This document shows positions 1 through 8,284 of a DNA stretch of 34,476 bases, in pieces (positions within the stretch are counted from its first letter, which is position 1; each line of letters opens with the position of its first letter). The stretch is from Leekyejoonella antrihumi. Lineage in GTDB: Bacteria > Actinomycetota > Actinomycetes > Actinomycetales > Dermatophilaceae. The notes below the pieces were generated by a model, which saw only the letters and a list, made by a program, of their open reading frames with translations, had not been told where the DNA came from and made no database searches. The translations under genes were made by a program, and so were the position numbers. The stretch spans positions 1 to 34,476 of the forward strand of contig NZ_VCQV01000046.1 in assembly GCF_007845645.1 (NCBI RefSeq), written 5' to 3'.

Positions 1-65
1 TGATTCATGTACTCATTATCCCAGGTTCAAGGCATCAAAGCGCGGGACACGCGCAGGGAAATCCC

Positions 66-947
66 CTACATCACAATGGAATCCGACCCAGCCGAGACGC
101 TACGTGTCCAGACCCCTGGGGCCCGCAGCTTCTCGGCCAGGGTCTCGGTTTCGTTCTTGGTGCGGACGAAGACGATCATGCCCTCAAAGTTCTCGACCTC
201 GAGGATCCGTGTCAGAGCGTCAACCTTCTGCGGATAGCTGACCGTGAGGTAGCGCTGGGTGATGTTGGCCGCCGTGGACGTCTTGCCCTTGACGGTGATC
301 TCGACGGGGTCGTTGAGGTACTTCTTCGACAGCCGGCGGATCTGGGCCGGCATGGTGGCCGAGAACAGCGCGACGTTCTTGTCGCTGGGGGTGTCAGCCA
401 GGATTGTCTCGACGTCCTCGGCGAAGCCCATCTTGAGCATCTCGTCGGCCTCGTCGAGGACCAGGAAGCGCAGCTGGGTCAGGTCGAGAGTGCCCTTGTC
501 GAGGTGGTCCATGATGCGGCCGGGGGTGCCGACGACCACATGGACTCCGCGGCGCAACGCGGAGAGCTGTACGCCGTACCCCTGGCCGCCGTAGACGGGC
601 AGGACCTTGACGCCCTTGAGGCGGGCGGCGTACTTCTCGAAGGCCTCGCACACCTGCAGTGCGAGCTCGCGCGTCGGGGCGAGCACGAGCGCCTGCGGCG
701 CCTTCTGCGTCAGGTCCAGGCGGGACAGGATCGGCAGCGCGAACGCCGCCGTCTTGCCGGTGCCGGTCTGCGCGACGCCGACGACGTCACGGCCTTCAAG
801 CAGCGGCGGGATAGTCGCGGCCTGCACCGCCGACGGGGTCTCGTAGCCGACGTCGCGCAGCACGGCCTGCACTTTCTCGGGCAACCCGAGTTCGGCGAAA
901 GTCGGCATCTCGCGTGCCACCGGGGCCCCGTTCGCTTCATCACTCAC
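66..947 (-). pseudogene. DEAD-box RNA helicase, 3'-truncated
   Basis: ATP-dependent RNA helicase of the DeaD/CsdA type. The N-terminal RecA domain is complete: the Q-motif region (GYETPSAVQAATIP), Walker A (AQTGTGKT), PTRELA, GTPGR, DEAD in VLDEADEML, and SAT (FSATMP). The second RecA domain begins (motif IV, MIVFVRTKNETE) but stops after EKLRA, followed by about 17 unrelated residues and a stop. Family members run at least 450 residues; this is 293, so motifs V and VI (ARGLD, HRxGR) are missing and the product should be inactive. I chose GTG at 947 because TACCGT lies 6 bases upstream, as in a leaderless promoter; no Shine-Dalgarno is visible. The break falls near 115-122, so sequence left of it is probably inserted or rearranged DNA. 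Confidence 0.88.
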
Positions 948-953
948 CTGACA

Positions 954-959
954 ACGGTA
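954..959 (-). promoter_or_regulatory. -10 element of deaD-like gene (leaderless)
   Basis: On the minus strand TACCGT is followed by six bases and then the GTG start. This fits the TAnnnT -10 of leaderless actinobacterial genes. No clear -35 is visible. Confidence 0.45.
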
Positions 960-1314
960 GTGGGTGAAACACCGAGCCCCATTTCCACCCACAGCGAAGT
1001 GTGGAACGACGAGGTCGCGGGCGGCTCACCGGCAACGCCGAACGGACAGTGTTCGCGGCGGATGATGGTGGAACAGCGCAACGACCACCGTCGCTCCATG
1101 CCGTGCCTGAGGCCTCCGACGGCCGCTCACCTGGCGCAGCACGTACTCAAAGTGGCTTGACCGGCCGGTTCACGAGGCGCCGGAGCCGTTCGAATGGGAT
1201 GGGGATGCGCGCTGCCTGCTCGGCCCTGGAGCTGCGATCCGCCGCCAGACGATTTCGAACACGAGTCACTCCGCCGCGTGTCAGATTGGCGACCGCAACT
1301 GCGGACGACTCGGG
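960..1314. other. Intergenic stretch, no supported gene
   Basis: About 350 bases between the helicase start and the stop of the F420-type oxidoreductase. Open frames here are arginine/proline-rich and resemble no family I know. No RNA gene, strong hairpin or repeat was seen. Confidence 0.5.
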
Positions 1315-2139
1315 TCATGTAGCACTTGGGGCATCGTGGTTGGACGTTGCGGATCCCGGACCCGCCTCGACGATCCGTTGCACGTCTGCGAGATTGATGT
1401 CGAACGGACCGATCCGGGTCAGCACCCACGAGGCGCCGCGGTCCAACCATGGGGCGGGGTCCTGCTCGGGCCGAAGGTCGAGCACCACGTCAAACCCGGG
1501 CGCCGGGTCATGGTCGGCGAGACCAGCGGTCACCACTTGGAGGTCCTCCGGGGTGTCCAAACCGATGACGAAGAACCCGTTATACCTTGCGGCGCGGCGC
1601 ATCGGCGCACGATTGCCGAACCGTCCCGCCAGCCAGATCGGCACCGCAGGAGCTGGGCGGAAGCAAGCGTCTCGGACGACATAGTGAGTTCCTTCGTGGT
1701 CTGCCGGCCTTCCGGACAGCAGCGCGGAAAGGACCTCGAGCCCTTCGTCAAGCATCCGTCCGCGCACCCGAGGGTCCGCCTCGTCGCCGAACGAGCTGAA
1801 CTCCCCCACCCAGTCGTCGCCCAGCCCCAAGCCGAGAACGAGCCGGCCACCGGAGAGCACCGCCAAGCTGGCTGCCTGCCTGGCCAGGACCTGTGGGCGA
1901 CGGCGCGGCAGCGGGGTCACCATCGGGCCGAACAACAACCGCTCGGTCCGCATCGCAACAGCCACGCAGCACGTCCACACATCGGCGATGGCGTCCACCC
2001 GGTCGCCGTACTGCAGGTGGTCCCAGATGAAGAACCCGTCCCAGCCGGCCGCCTCGGCTTTGGCAGCCAAGTCGCCGATCACCCGGGGGTCGGCTAGGGC
2101 ATCGAACGGAGCAACGAAGAGTCCGCGGAGCGTGTTCAT
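1315..2139 (-). CDS. LLM-class F420-dependent oxidoreductase-like protein
   Basis: Predicted flavin/F420-dependent oxidoreductase of the luciferase-like (TIM-barrel) superfamily, 274 residues. Visible family marks are the N-terminal strand and helix (GLFVAPFDALADP, AKAEAAGWDGFFIWDH), the central QAASLAVLSGGRLVLGLGLG segment that contacts the cofactor, and the late PIWLAGRFGNRAPMRRAARY strand. It is slightly shorter than the usual 280-340 residues but complete in order. The substrate cannot be told from sequence. It stands alone, with a decayed region upstream and a truncated helicase downstream, so context adds nothing. ATG at 2139 is preceded only by a weak GGTGGTGGC; F420 rather than FMN use is inferred from the subfamily. 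Confidence 0.85.
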   Translation of the reverse strand: MNTLRGLFVAPFDALADPRVIGDLAAKAEAAGWDGFFIWDHLQYGDRVDAIADVWTCCVAVAMRTERLLFGPMVTPLPRRRPQVLARQAASLAVLSGGRLVLGLGLGDDWVGEFSSFGDEADPRVRGRMLDEGLEVLSALLSGRPADHEGTHYVVRDACFRPAPAVPIWLAGRFGNRAPMRRAARYNGFFVIGLDTPEDLQVVTAGLADHDPAPGFDVVLDLRPEQDPAPWLDRGASWVLTRIGPFDINLADVQRIVEAGPGSATSNHDAPSAT

Positions 2140-2371
2140 GCCACCACCATGTCGGTCCTCTGGTACATCACGTAACGAAGAGCCAACTCTACCGAAACCG
2201 GATCGGTCCTTGAGATACAGATGCTCGGAAACACCTCAAACCCCTGCGGTTACGTCACGGAGGCTTGTCGGTGACCACCTCGAGAATTGAACACATCTAG
2301 GAACGACCACACAGATGGGAGGCGACCGGTGATGACCTCCCACCGGGCCGCCGGCACGACCCCGCGACGAC

Positions 2372-2600
2372 ATGTGCGTGGTCGATGCATCCAGACTGTT
2401 CGATACCGCCATCGCCGCGATCACCGACCTGGCTGTGCAAGCCCGCCATACCTCGTTGGGCGACGTGCTCCGGGAGGGCCCGGCGCGATCTGGTTCAAGC
2501 GGCCGAGTCGGTCAAGGATTTGGCCGACGCGTCGCCGCTGGACGCGACCGCAGCCTTGGTCGAACGCGCCATTCCGCCGCGTGGTGGATCACGGAGCCAC
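2372..2600 (+). pseudogene. Remnant of a helical protein, frameshifted
   Basis: Two adjoining frames read like one alpha-helical protein. The first begins at ATG 2372 (MCVVDASRLFDTAIAAITDL and on to GDVLRE). After a GC-rich run near 2480 the sense moves one base to a frame reading RARRDLVQAAESVKDLAD, then ASPLDATAALVERAI. A one-base change in the GGGAGGGCCCGG run would join them. Beyond about 2600 neither frame looks protein-like. No ribosome binding site precedes the ATG. I do not recognise the family. The region 2140-2371 upstream shows nothing else. This is inference from residue composition only. Confidence 0.35.
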
Positions 2601-2662
2601 CACCGGACCAAGAACGACCGGCTACCGACTCACGTCAGGACAAGTCGACCTCAACCAACCGA

Positions 2663-3025
2663 TCACAGTCCGCAGTCCGGCGATCCGATCTCCGCAAGGA
2701 TCGTCTCAACAGCTGTCATCAACTCATCAAGACTCTCCGTGGCCGCCCGCCAGACGGTCAGGTTGTTCACTTCCGCATACCCGTGGATCAGGATGTTTCG
2801 CATGCCAACGACCTAATGCACGTTCGGCACACGGTCAGCGGTCGCTGCGTCGATATGCCGGAGCACATTCAGCGCCTCCCCTGCGATCTCGAACTGCCGC
2901 TCGACGCCAGATCGGAGCACGACGTCATTGCTGTAGTCCTGCCAAGACTTGCCCGCCACGAACCCCTGGATCCGTTTCGCGGCTGTCTCCAGATCCCAGA
3001 GAAGCGCGTCAGATCTGGGCCGCAT
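2663..3025 (-). pseudogene. hepT: HepT-family RNase toxin, nonsense-interrupted
   Basis: HepT (DUF86) toxin of the MntA-HepT system, an HEPN-fold ribonuclease. It starts MRPRSDALLWDLETAAKRI, carries the conserved QFEIAGEALNVL helix, and then has an in-frame TAG at 2813-2815. The same frame continues immediately with VVGMRNILIHGYAEVNN, containing the R-N-x-x-x-H catalytic HEPN motif, and ends at a TGA at 2663. Without the TAG the protein would be 120 residues, normal for HepT. The amber codon removes the catalytic motif, so the product should be inactive. It overlaps the end of the partner antitoxin by 17 bases, the usual coupled arrangement. Confidence 0.8.
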
Positions 3026-3313
3026 AGACGTCCTGGGCGGTCCGGAAGGCCTCAGCCGCGAAGTGTGGGTTTCGACGGCATCCGACATCACCAGGTCGAC
3101 CTTGCAACCGACAATCCGGGCCAACTCCTCGTTGAGCGCTAGGTAGTGGCCGAGCAGATCGTGGACCGCCGGAAGGAAGTCGACCAAGAAGTCAATGTCA
3201 CTCCGGTCGGGATCGAATCGACTCGTGATCACCGAACCGAAGACGCGCAACCCCGTACCACGCGTCGAGGTGAGAGTCGTCGTGCCTCGGTTCTTTGGCT
3301 GGGCACTGTCCAT
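3009..3313 (-). pseudogene. mntA: MntA-type nucleotidyltransferase antitoxin, frameshifted
   Basis: Minimal nucleotidyltransferase antitoxin that normally AMPylates and neutralises HepT. The catalytic motif is intact (LRVFGSVITSRFDP, then DRSDIDFLVDF, giving GS...DxD), as is CKVDLVMSDAV. After that a one-base loss in an A-run near 3067-3072 moves the reading frame. The expected ending NPHFAAEAFRTAQDVYAAQI is present in the next frame with its own TGA at 3009-3011. The shifted frame instead runs on into hepT and would make an NTase-HepT fusion of 166 residues ending at the hepT amber codon. The span 3313-3009 is 305 bases, one short of 102 codons, which supports a single-base deletion. Confidence 0.8.
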
Positions 3314-3325
3314 GCTGGCCGGCAG

Positions 3326-3777
3326 TCAGTGGACGGTCTCGTGGTTGTGGCACATCTCGACGAACTTGGCGATGCGCGCGGTCCGGGTCTCGGGCTTGTT
3401 CGCATCGTGGACGCGGTAGAGGATCGCATACCGGTTGGCACCCGTGAGTGTTTCGAAGAACGCCTTGGCCTTCAGGTCGGCCGCGAGTGCGGCGGCCAAG
3501 TCATCGGGGACGGTCGCGCTCTTCTGGCCGGCACAGGCCGCCGCCCACCGGCCTTCGCCGCGTCGACCTGCGCCTGCCCGGCCGGTCGCATGCGACCGGC
3601 CTTGATCAACGCCTGGGCGTAGCTGACCGTCTCCGCTGCGCCCACCTTCCCGATCTGGAGGCGGAAGCCGCGGTGATTGGCGTGGTGCTCGGCGAACCAT
3701 GCTTCGCAGTCCGGCACGGTGGCGAACGAGATCACCGGCTGACCAGCCAACTCCTCCGGCATCTCCTGGTCGGCCAT
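3326..3777 (-). pseudogene. YdeI/OmdA-family protein, internal deletion and frameshift
   Basis: Remnant of a YdeI/OmdA-like protein (a family of roughly 190-200 residues). The N-terminal part (FATVPDCEAWFAEHHANH, GFRLQIGKVGAAETVSYAQA) is joined directly to LIKAGRMRPAGQAQVDAAKA. In relatives about 50-60 residues, including a tryptophan-rich GWIDG region and an RPRS-WSK segment, lie between these two parts, so I infer an in-frame internal deletion. Near 3535-3545 the sense then moves frame and continues as GRWAAACAGQKSATVPDDLA through ANRYAILYRVHDANKPETR to a stop at 3326. Two lesions make it non-functional. Confidence 0.72.
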
Positions 3778-4018
3778 AGGGCCATCCTTTCACCGCGCAC
3801 GGACAGGATGGCCGGCTTGGCGGCTACCAGGTGCGGCAGCTCACCACACACGCTCACGGCACGCCGATGGCATGACGTCGACCAGTCCGCTATACCGCGA
3901 TCCGCTCGTCCGAGGATGGGAACCTGCTCAACGTGGATTCCGTCGGAGTCATGGGGATCAGCGCCGGCTATGACAGGCGGTCGTTCAAGGGGACCCACGC
4001 CCTGGGAGATACCGCCGT

Positions 4019-4891
4019 TCAGGGCAATCGCACCGTGAGCTGGCCGTTGTCGGCGACCTTCGACATGACCTGGTCGCCGCGGGACTCGACGAAGGCGCGG
4101 AATGATGAGAAGCCCAACGACTTCTCCGTGAATGCGGGGTCCATCCGTTGCATCTGGCTCTTGACGCCGGCGGCATGAACCCAATCATCGTCACTCTTCT
4201 GCAGGCCGACGCGGATCGCGCGCACCAACAGATTGGTGGCCGCTGTCTCAGGGGACTCCTTGACCGAGGTCTTGGTGGCCTTCTTTGCTGGCGACTTCTT
4301 CGCGGCGCCTGCCTTCTTCGCTGCCGGCGCGGACGGTGTCACACCGGGCAGGTGGGCGTAGTCGATGAACTCGTTGCAGGCCGAAACAAGCGCCCGACTC
4401 GTCGAACCGGCGACGCCGATACCCACGACGTACCTGCCGAGCTGCTTGCAGCTCTGGGCCAGCGGCACGAAGTCGGAGTCGCCGGCGACCAGGACGACGT
4501 GGGTGATCTCGGGGTGGCGCATCAGGTCTTCGACGGCGTCGACGGCGAGTCTGATGTCCGCACCGTTCTTGACCCCGGACGCGGTGAACAGCTGGACCAA
4601 GTGCAGCGAGCGCTCGATCAGCTCGGTCTTGTAGGACGCATTCGCCGGGACCGACCAGTCGGCGTAGGCGCGGCTCAGCGAGACGCTTCCGAACGAGGCG
4701 GCGAAGTCGATGATCGCGCTGAAGTCGACGCGTGCCGCAGCCAACTTCAGGTCCAGCGGATCCTTGGGACCTGCGGACTGTCCGTGCTGCCGCGGGTCGT
4801 CCTTGCGCCATGCCTGCTTGCCGTGTATGTCGTCGTAGCGAGAGATGACTACGTTGTCGAAGTCGATGTACACCGCTACGCGTTCGCTCAT
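4019..4891 (-). CDS. NYN (LabA/DUF88) domain protein with C-terminal OST-HTH/LOTUS-like domain
   Basis: Putative PIN-like RNase with an RNA-binding tail, 290 residues. The NYN domain (about 1-180) shows the acidic active-site strands: VAVYIDFDNVV near the N-terminus, GADIRLAVDAVEDLMRHP in the middle, and VVLVAGDSDFVPLA, followed by LGRYVVGIG. A lysine/alanine-rich linker (about 190-215, AAKKAGAAKKSPAKKATK) leads to a C-terminal domain (about 220-290) with a winged-helix look (WVHAAGVKSQMQRMDPAFTE, KSLGFSSFRAFVES, DNGQLTVRL), as in bacterial LOTUS/OST-HTH proteins. The ATG at 4891 lies 6 bases after TAGTCT, a leaderless arrangement. It is divergent from the UPF0158 gene with 139 bases between starts. 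Targets are unknown. Confidence 0.85.
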   Translation of the reverse strand: MSERVAVYIDFDNVVISRYDDIHGKQAWRKDDPRQHGQSAGPKDPLDLKLAAARVDFSAIIDFAASFGSVSLSRAYADWSVPANASYKTELIERSLHLVQLFTASGVKNGADIRLAVDAVEDLMRHPEITHVVLVAGDSDFVPLAQSCKQLGRYVVGIGVAGSTSRALVSACNEFIDYAHLPGVTPSAPAAKKAGAAKKSPAKKATKTSVKESPETAATNLLVRAIRVGLQKSDDDWVHAAGVKSQMQRMDPAFTEKSLGFSSFRAFVESRGDQVMSKVADNGQLTVRLP

Positions 4892-4897
4892 GCCCAG

Positions 4898-4903
4898 AGA
4901 CTA
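4898..4903 (-). promoter_or_regulatory. -10 element of NYN gene (leaderless)
   Basis: TAGTCT on the minus strand, then CTGGGC, then the ATG. There is no Shine-Dalgarno, so a leaderless transcript is likely. Confidence 0.45.
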
Positions 4904-5018
4904 CGGGCACCGACGCGCACAAGTCATGAGCCACAGCCACCACGCAGCCCGAGAGCGCGTCGCACCATCGCGAACGGGAGGCCATCAGCCAAGCGGTGCG
5001 CACAGTGCACCCCGGTTA

Positions 5019-5024
5019 TAGCCT
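5019..5024 (+). promoter_or_regulatory. -10 element of UPF0158 gene (leaderless)
   Basis: TAGCCT is followed by six bases and ATG 5031. No Shine-Dalgarno is present. Confidence 0.45.
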
Positions 5025-5030
5025 GAATGG

Positions 5031-5501
5031 ATGCTTGAGTTGAGTGGCATCGACCTGGATGAGATCGCGACCGCACTCGCGGATCAGTCGGACTACGAGC
5101 ACTGCTGGCTGATCGACCCGCGAACGGGCGAGGTGACGTTCTGGACCAGCGACACCGGGATAGATGGCGAGAACCCCGTTGACGTCGACGAGTTGGATCT
5201 CCTTCCCATTGATCCCATCCCGTCGTACATCTGGTATCAGGACATGGCCGACTTTGCCGAGGGCATCAGCGACGCTGCGGCCGGACGACGTCTGGCCAAG
5301 GCGCTTGAGGGCCGAGGCGCGTTTCGTCGCTTCAAGGACCAGCTCTACGAACACCATCCAGAGCTCATCGCACCGTGGCACGCCCTGCGTGACAACCGGG
5401 CCAAGCGCCGCGCCGTCGAATGGCTCGTGGACCAAGGTCTCCTCGATGACACGGCCTACGAGAATTTCGCGGCCGAGCATCCAGAGCCCAACCTGCCCTG
5501 A
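5031..5501 (+). CDS. UPF0158 family protein
   Basis: 156-residue soluble protein of the UPF0158 family, function unknown. It has the family pattern: an N-terminal helix with a short strand around WLIDPRTGEVTFW, an acidic stretch, IPSYIWYQDMADFAEGI, then ALEGRGAFRRFKDQLYEHHP, where RGAFRRFKD is the most conserved part of the family, and a C-terminal helix ending WLVDQGLL. The length fits the family. It is divergent from the NYN gene and convergent with the DUF347 gene, 10 bases separating the two stops, so it is likely a single-gene unit. The ATG is supported by the leaderless-type -10 just upstream. Confidence 0.82.
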   Translation: MLELSGIDLDEIATALADQSDYEHCWLIDPRTGEVTFWTSDTGIDGENPVDVDELDLLPIDPIPSYIWYQDMADFAEGISDAAAGRRLAKALEGRGAFRRFKDQLYEHHPELIAPWHALRDNRAKRRAVEWLVDQGLLDDTAYENFAAEHPEPNLP

Positions 5502-5511
5502 CCGCGTCCCG

Positions 5512-6447
5512 TTAGGACCCAGGTCGTGCCTCGACCTCGCGCTGCTCCTCCGTGGTGCCCGACGCCTTGGACGGCCGTTGGATGTCGGACCTGGCGACGG
5601 CCAAATAGGCGACGAGGAGCAGGACCGCAACCGCAAACGCTATTGAGGTGTATCCATCGCCGAAGTTGAGCCCGGTCAGAGCGCGCGGTTTGCTGATGTA
5701 GTCGGCGAAGGACGCCCCGAGGGGTCGGGTGACGACGTAGGCGGCCCAGAACGCGGCGATGGGGTTCAGCCCGAACTTCCACCATGCCAACGCCGGCAGC
5801 GCGATGGCCACGGTGAAGAGAATCCCTGAGGTCAGATAGCCGAGGTTGAGCGACATGGCGGTGTAGTCGCCGAGCGCGGTGCCCAGCGCGAAGGTGGCGC
5901 CCACAGTTGCCCAGTAGAAGGCCTCGCGGCGTTGCGTGGTGATGCTGTGGATGGACAGCGTGCCCTCGCTGCGGTACCACAGCAGGAAGATGATCGCCAG
6001 GACAACCGCCCACAGCAGCGTGGTTCCGGCGTAGGGGATGTGCACGTCGAGGTGGAGGAAGTCCGAGACGCCGGTGCCGATGATGGCGATGGCATACGCG
6101 AAGAACCAGTAGGCGAAGGCCCGGTAGCGTCGCGTGCCGAACTGCAGAACGAGCCCGATGGCGAACAGCGCCAACTCGATGCCGCCACCCTTGAGGTTGC
6201 CCCAGATCTTCAGGTAGTCCGAGGTCGCCTCGCCGCCGGCCGTCGTCAAGATCTTCACGACCCAGAAGACGACCAGAATCTCGGGGACCTTGGCGGCGAG
6301 CGGCAACGGGAAGAACCGGCCGACGAGCGGCACCTGGCCGTCCGACGGGTCCAGCGACGAACGGCGACGATCAGCGGAGATCACGAGCAGGCACCATCTT
6401 CCTGTGGATCGGGCTTGGCATACGACTCGGTGCCGAGTATCTGCCAT
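5512..6447 (-). CDS. DUF347 (COG4705-like) multipass membrane protein
   Basis: Integral membrane protein of 311 residues with about eight hydrophobic segments. The DUF347 repeat pattern appears four times in varied form: KVPEILVVFWVVKILTTAGGEATSDYL, a second near GTGVSDFLHLDVHI, a third near GTALGDYTAMSLNLGYL, and a fourth near VTRPLGASFADYIS. Proteins of this kind are sometimes annotated as membrane-anchored proteins of unknown role; no substrate is established. The start is uncertain. The ATG at 6447 has GGGAG directly abutting it, too close for an ideal Shine-Dalgarno, and the first about 50 residues are not membrane-like; GTG at 6384 is an alternative. It sits where dop would be expected after arc, 36 bases from arc's stop. 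Confidence 0.78.
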   Translation of the reverse strand: MADTRHRVVCQARSTGRWCLLVISADRRRSSLDPSDGQVPLVGRFFPLPLAAKVPEILVVFWVVKILTTAGGEATSDYLKIWGNLKGGGIELALFAIGLVLQFGTRRYRAFAYWFFAYAIAIIGTGVSDFLHLDVHIPYAGTTLLWAVVLAIIFLLWYRSEGTLSIHSITTQRREAFYWATVGATFALGTALGDYTAMSLNLGYLTSGILFTVAIALPALAWWKFGLNPIAAFWAAYVVTRPLGASFADYISKPRALTGLNFGDGYTSIAFAVAVLLLVAYLAVARSDIQRPSKASGTTEEQREVEARPGS

Positions 6448-6483
6448 CTCCCTATAAGGTGCCTGAGTCTCTCCTGGGAGCAG

Positions 6484-8217
6484 TTAGAGGTACTGTCCGG
6501 TGCCCTTGACCGAGTCGATCGCACGGCCCGGTGTCGTACCGTTCTTGCCGTCGATCAGGGTGCGGATGTAGACGATCCGCTCACCCTTCTTGCCGGATAT
6601 GCGCGCCCAGTCGTCCGGGTTGGTCGTGTTGGGCAGGTCCTCGTTCTCCTTGAACTCGTCCACACAGGACTTCAGCAGGTGATCGATCCGGATGCCCTTG
6701 GCCCCAAGCGTCAGCTGGTCCTTGATCGCCATCTTCTTCGCCCGGTCGACGATGTTCTGGATCATCGCGCCGGAGTTGAAGTCCTTGAAGTAGAGGATCT
6801 CCTTGTCGCCACTGGCGTAGGTGACCTCCAGGAACTGGTTCTCCTCGATCTCGGTATACATCCGCTCGACCGTCGCCTGGATCATCGCCTCGACGGTGTC
6901 CTCCTTGGACCCGCCGTTCTCGGCCACATCATCGGCATGTAGTGGCAGGCTCGGGACGAGGTACTTGCTGAAGATGTCGCGGGCGCTCTCCGCATCCGGG
7001 CGTTCGATCTTGATCTTGACGTCGAGCCGGCCCGGCCGCAGGATCGCGGGGTCGATCATGTCCTCGCGGTTGGAGGCCCCGATCACGATGACGTTCTCCA
7101 GCCTCTCGACACCGTCGATCTCAGCCAGGAGCTGCGGCACGATCGTCGTCTCCACGTCGGAGGACACACCGGAGCCTCGGGTGCGGAAGAGCGACTCCAT
7201 CTCATCGAAGAAGACCACGACCGGTGCCCCGTTTGAGGCCTTCTCCCGGGCGCGTTGGAAGATCAGCCGGATGTGTCGCTCGGTCTCACCGACGTACTTG
7301 TTGAGAAGCTCGGGCCCCTTGATGTTGAGGAAGTAGCTCTTCATCTCGCTCTGGCCGGTCTTCTCGGCGACCTTGCGAGCCAGGGACGCCGCGACTGCCT
7401 TGGCGATCAGGGTCTTGCCGCATCCGGGTGGGCCGTAGAGCAGCACACCCTTGGGCGGACGCAACGCGTGCTCACGGAAGAGATCCGCGTGCAGGTAGGG
7501 CAGCTCGACGGCGTCACGGATCTGGTCGATCTGGCCGGCCAGCCCGCCGATGTCCTCATACCGAATGTCGGGGACCTCTTCCAGCACAAGGTCGGCGACC
7601 TCGGCCTTGGGGATGACCTCGAAGACGAAACCGCTGCGGCTGTCGAGCAGCAGTGAGTCACCGGCCCGAATAACCCGCTCCCGTATGCTGTCCGCGCGCC
7701 GGCACACTCTCTCCTCATCGCCGTGCGCAACGACCAGGACGCGGTCATGCTCGAGCAACTCCTTGGCCTGGACGAGCTCGCCCACCCGCTCGTAGCCCAT
7801 GACGGCCACGACGTTCAGTGCCTCGTTGAGCATGACCTCACGCCCGGCCACCACCTGATCGGGCTCGATCGAGGGGCTCACGGCCACGCGCATCTTGCGC
7901 CCGCTGCTGAGGATGTCGGCGGTGCCGTTCTCGGTGGGCTCGATGATCAGGCCGTAGGAGGACGGCGGCTGAGCGAGTCGGTCCACCTCGCTCTTGAGGG
8001 TGACGATCTGCTCCCGCGCCTGCTTGAGCGTGCGCACCAGCCGCTCGTTCTGCGTGGACAAGGTGGACAGAGACGACTGGAGGTGGATGATCTGTTGCTC
8101 CAGCTCACGGCTGCGGGTCGGGCTGGAGCTCACCCGTTCCCGAAGGGCCTCGATCTCCTCGCGAAGGTGCCGTGCGGCATCCTCGTCGCCCCGACCGTCC
8201 GGCTTCTGCTCGCTCAT
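6484..8217 (-). CDS. arc: Proteasome-associated AAA+ ATPase ARC/Mpa
   Basis: Hexameric AAA+ unfoldase that recognises pupylated proteins and feeds them to the actinobacterial 20S proteasome; 577 residues, the usual length. Order: N-terminal coiled coil (about 15-90) that binds Pup, tandem OB domains (about 95-230), and the AAA domain with Walker A (GPPGCGKT), Walker B ([12 protein letters not shown]), sensor and arginine-finger region ([20 protein letters not shown]). The C-terminus is GTGQYL, the proteasome-docking tail of the Mpa type. The ATG at 8217 has an excellent Shine-Dalgarno (AAGGAGG, spacing about 6). It lies 67 bases after trmI on the same strand, as in other actinobacteria. The usual downstream dop-pup-prcBA genes are not here; a DUF347 gene follows instead. 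Confidence 0.97.
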   Translation of the reverse strand: MSEQKPDGRGDEDAARHLREEIEALRERVSSSPTRSRELEQQIIHLQSSLSTLSTQNERLVRTLKQAREQIVTLKSEVDRLAQPPSSYGLIIEPTENGTADILSSGRKMRVAVSPSIEPDQVVAGREVMLNEALNVVAVMGYERVGELVQAKELLEHDRVLVVAHGDEERVCRRADSIRERVIRAGDSLLLDSRSGFVFEVIPKAEVADLVLEEVPDIRYEDIGGLAGQIDQIRDAVELPYLHADLFREHALRPPKGVLLYGPPGCGKTLIAKAVAASLARKVAEKTGQSEMKSYFLNIKGPELLNKYVGETERHIRLIFQRAREKASNGAPVVVFFDEMESLFRTRGSGVSSDVETTIVPQLLAEIDGVERLENVIVIGASNREDMIDPAILRPGRLDVKIKIERPDAESARDIFSKYLVPSLPLHADDVAENGGSKEDTVEAMIQATVERMYTEIEENQFLEVTYASGDKEILYFKDFNSGAMIQNIVDRAKKMAIKDQLTLGAKGIRIDHLLKSCVDEFKENEDLPNTTNPDDWARISGKKGERIVYIRTLIDGKNGTTPGRAIDSVKGTGQYL

Positions 8218-8284
8218 GCGGGCCTCCTTCGTCGAGCATCGCGCTTGGCGAATGATCTACTTCGACCCTAACCCGATGCGCCAC

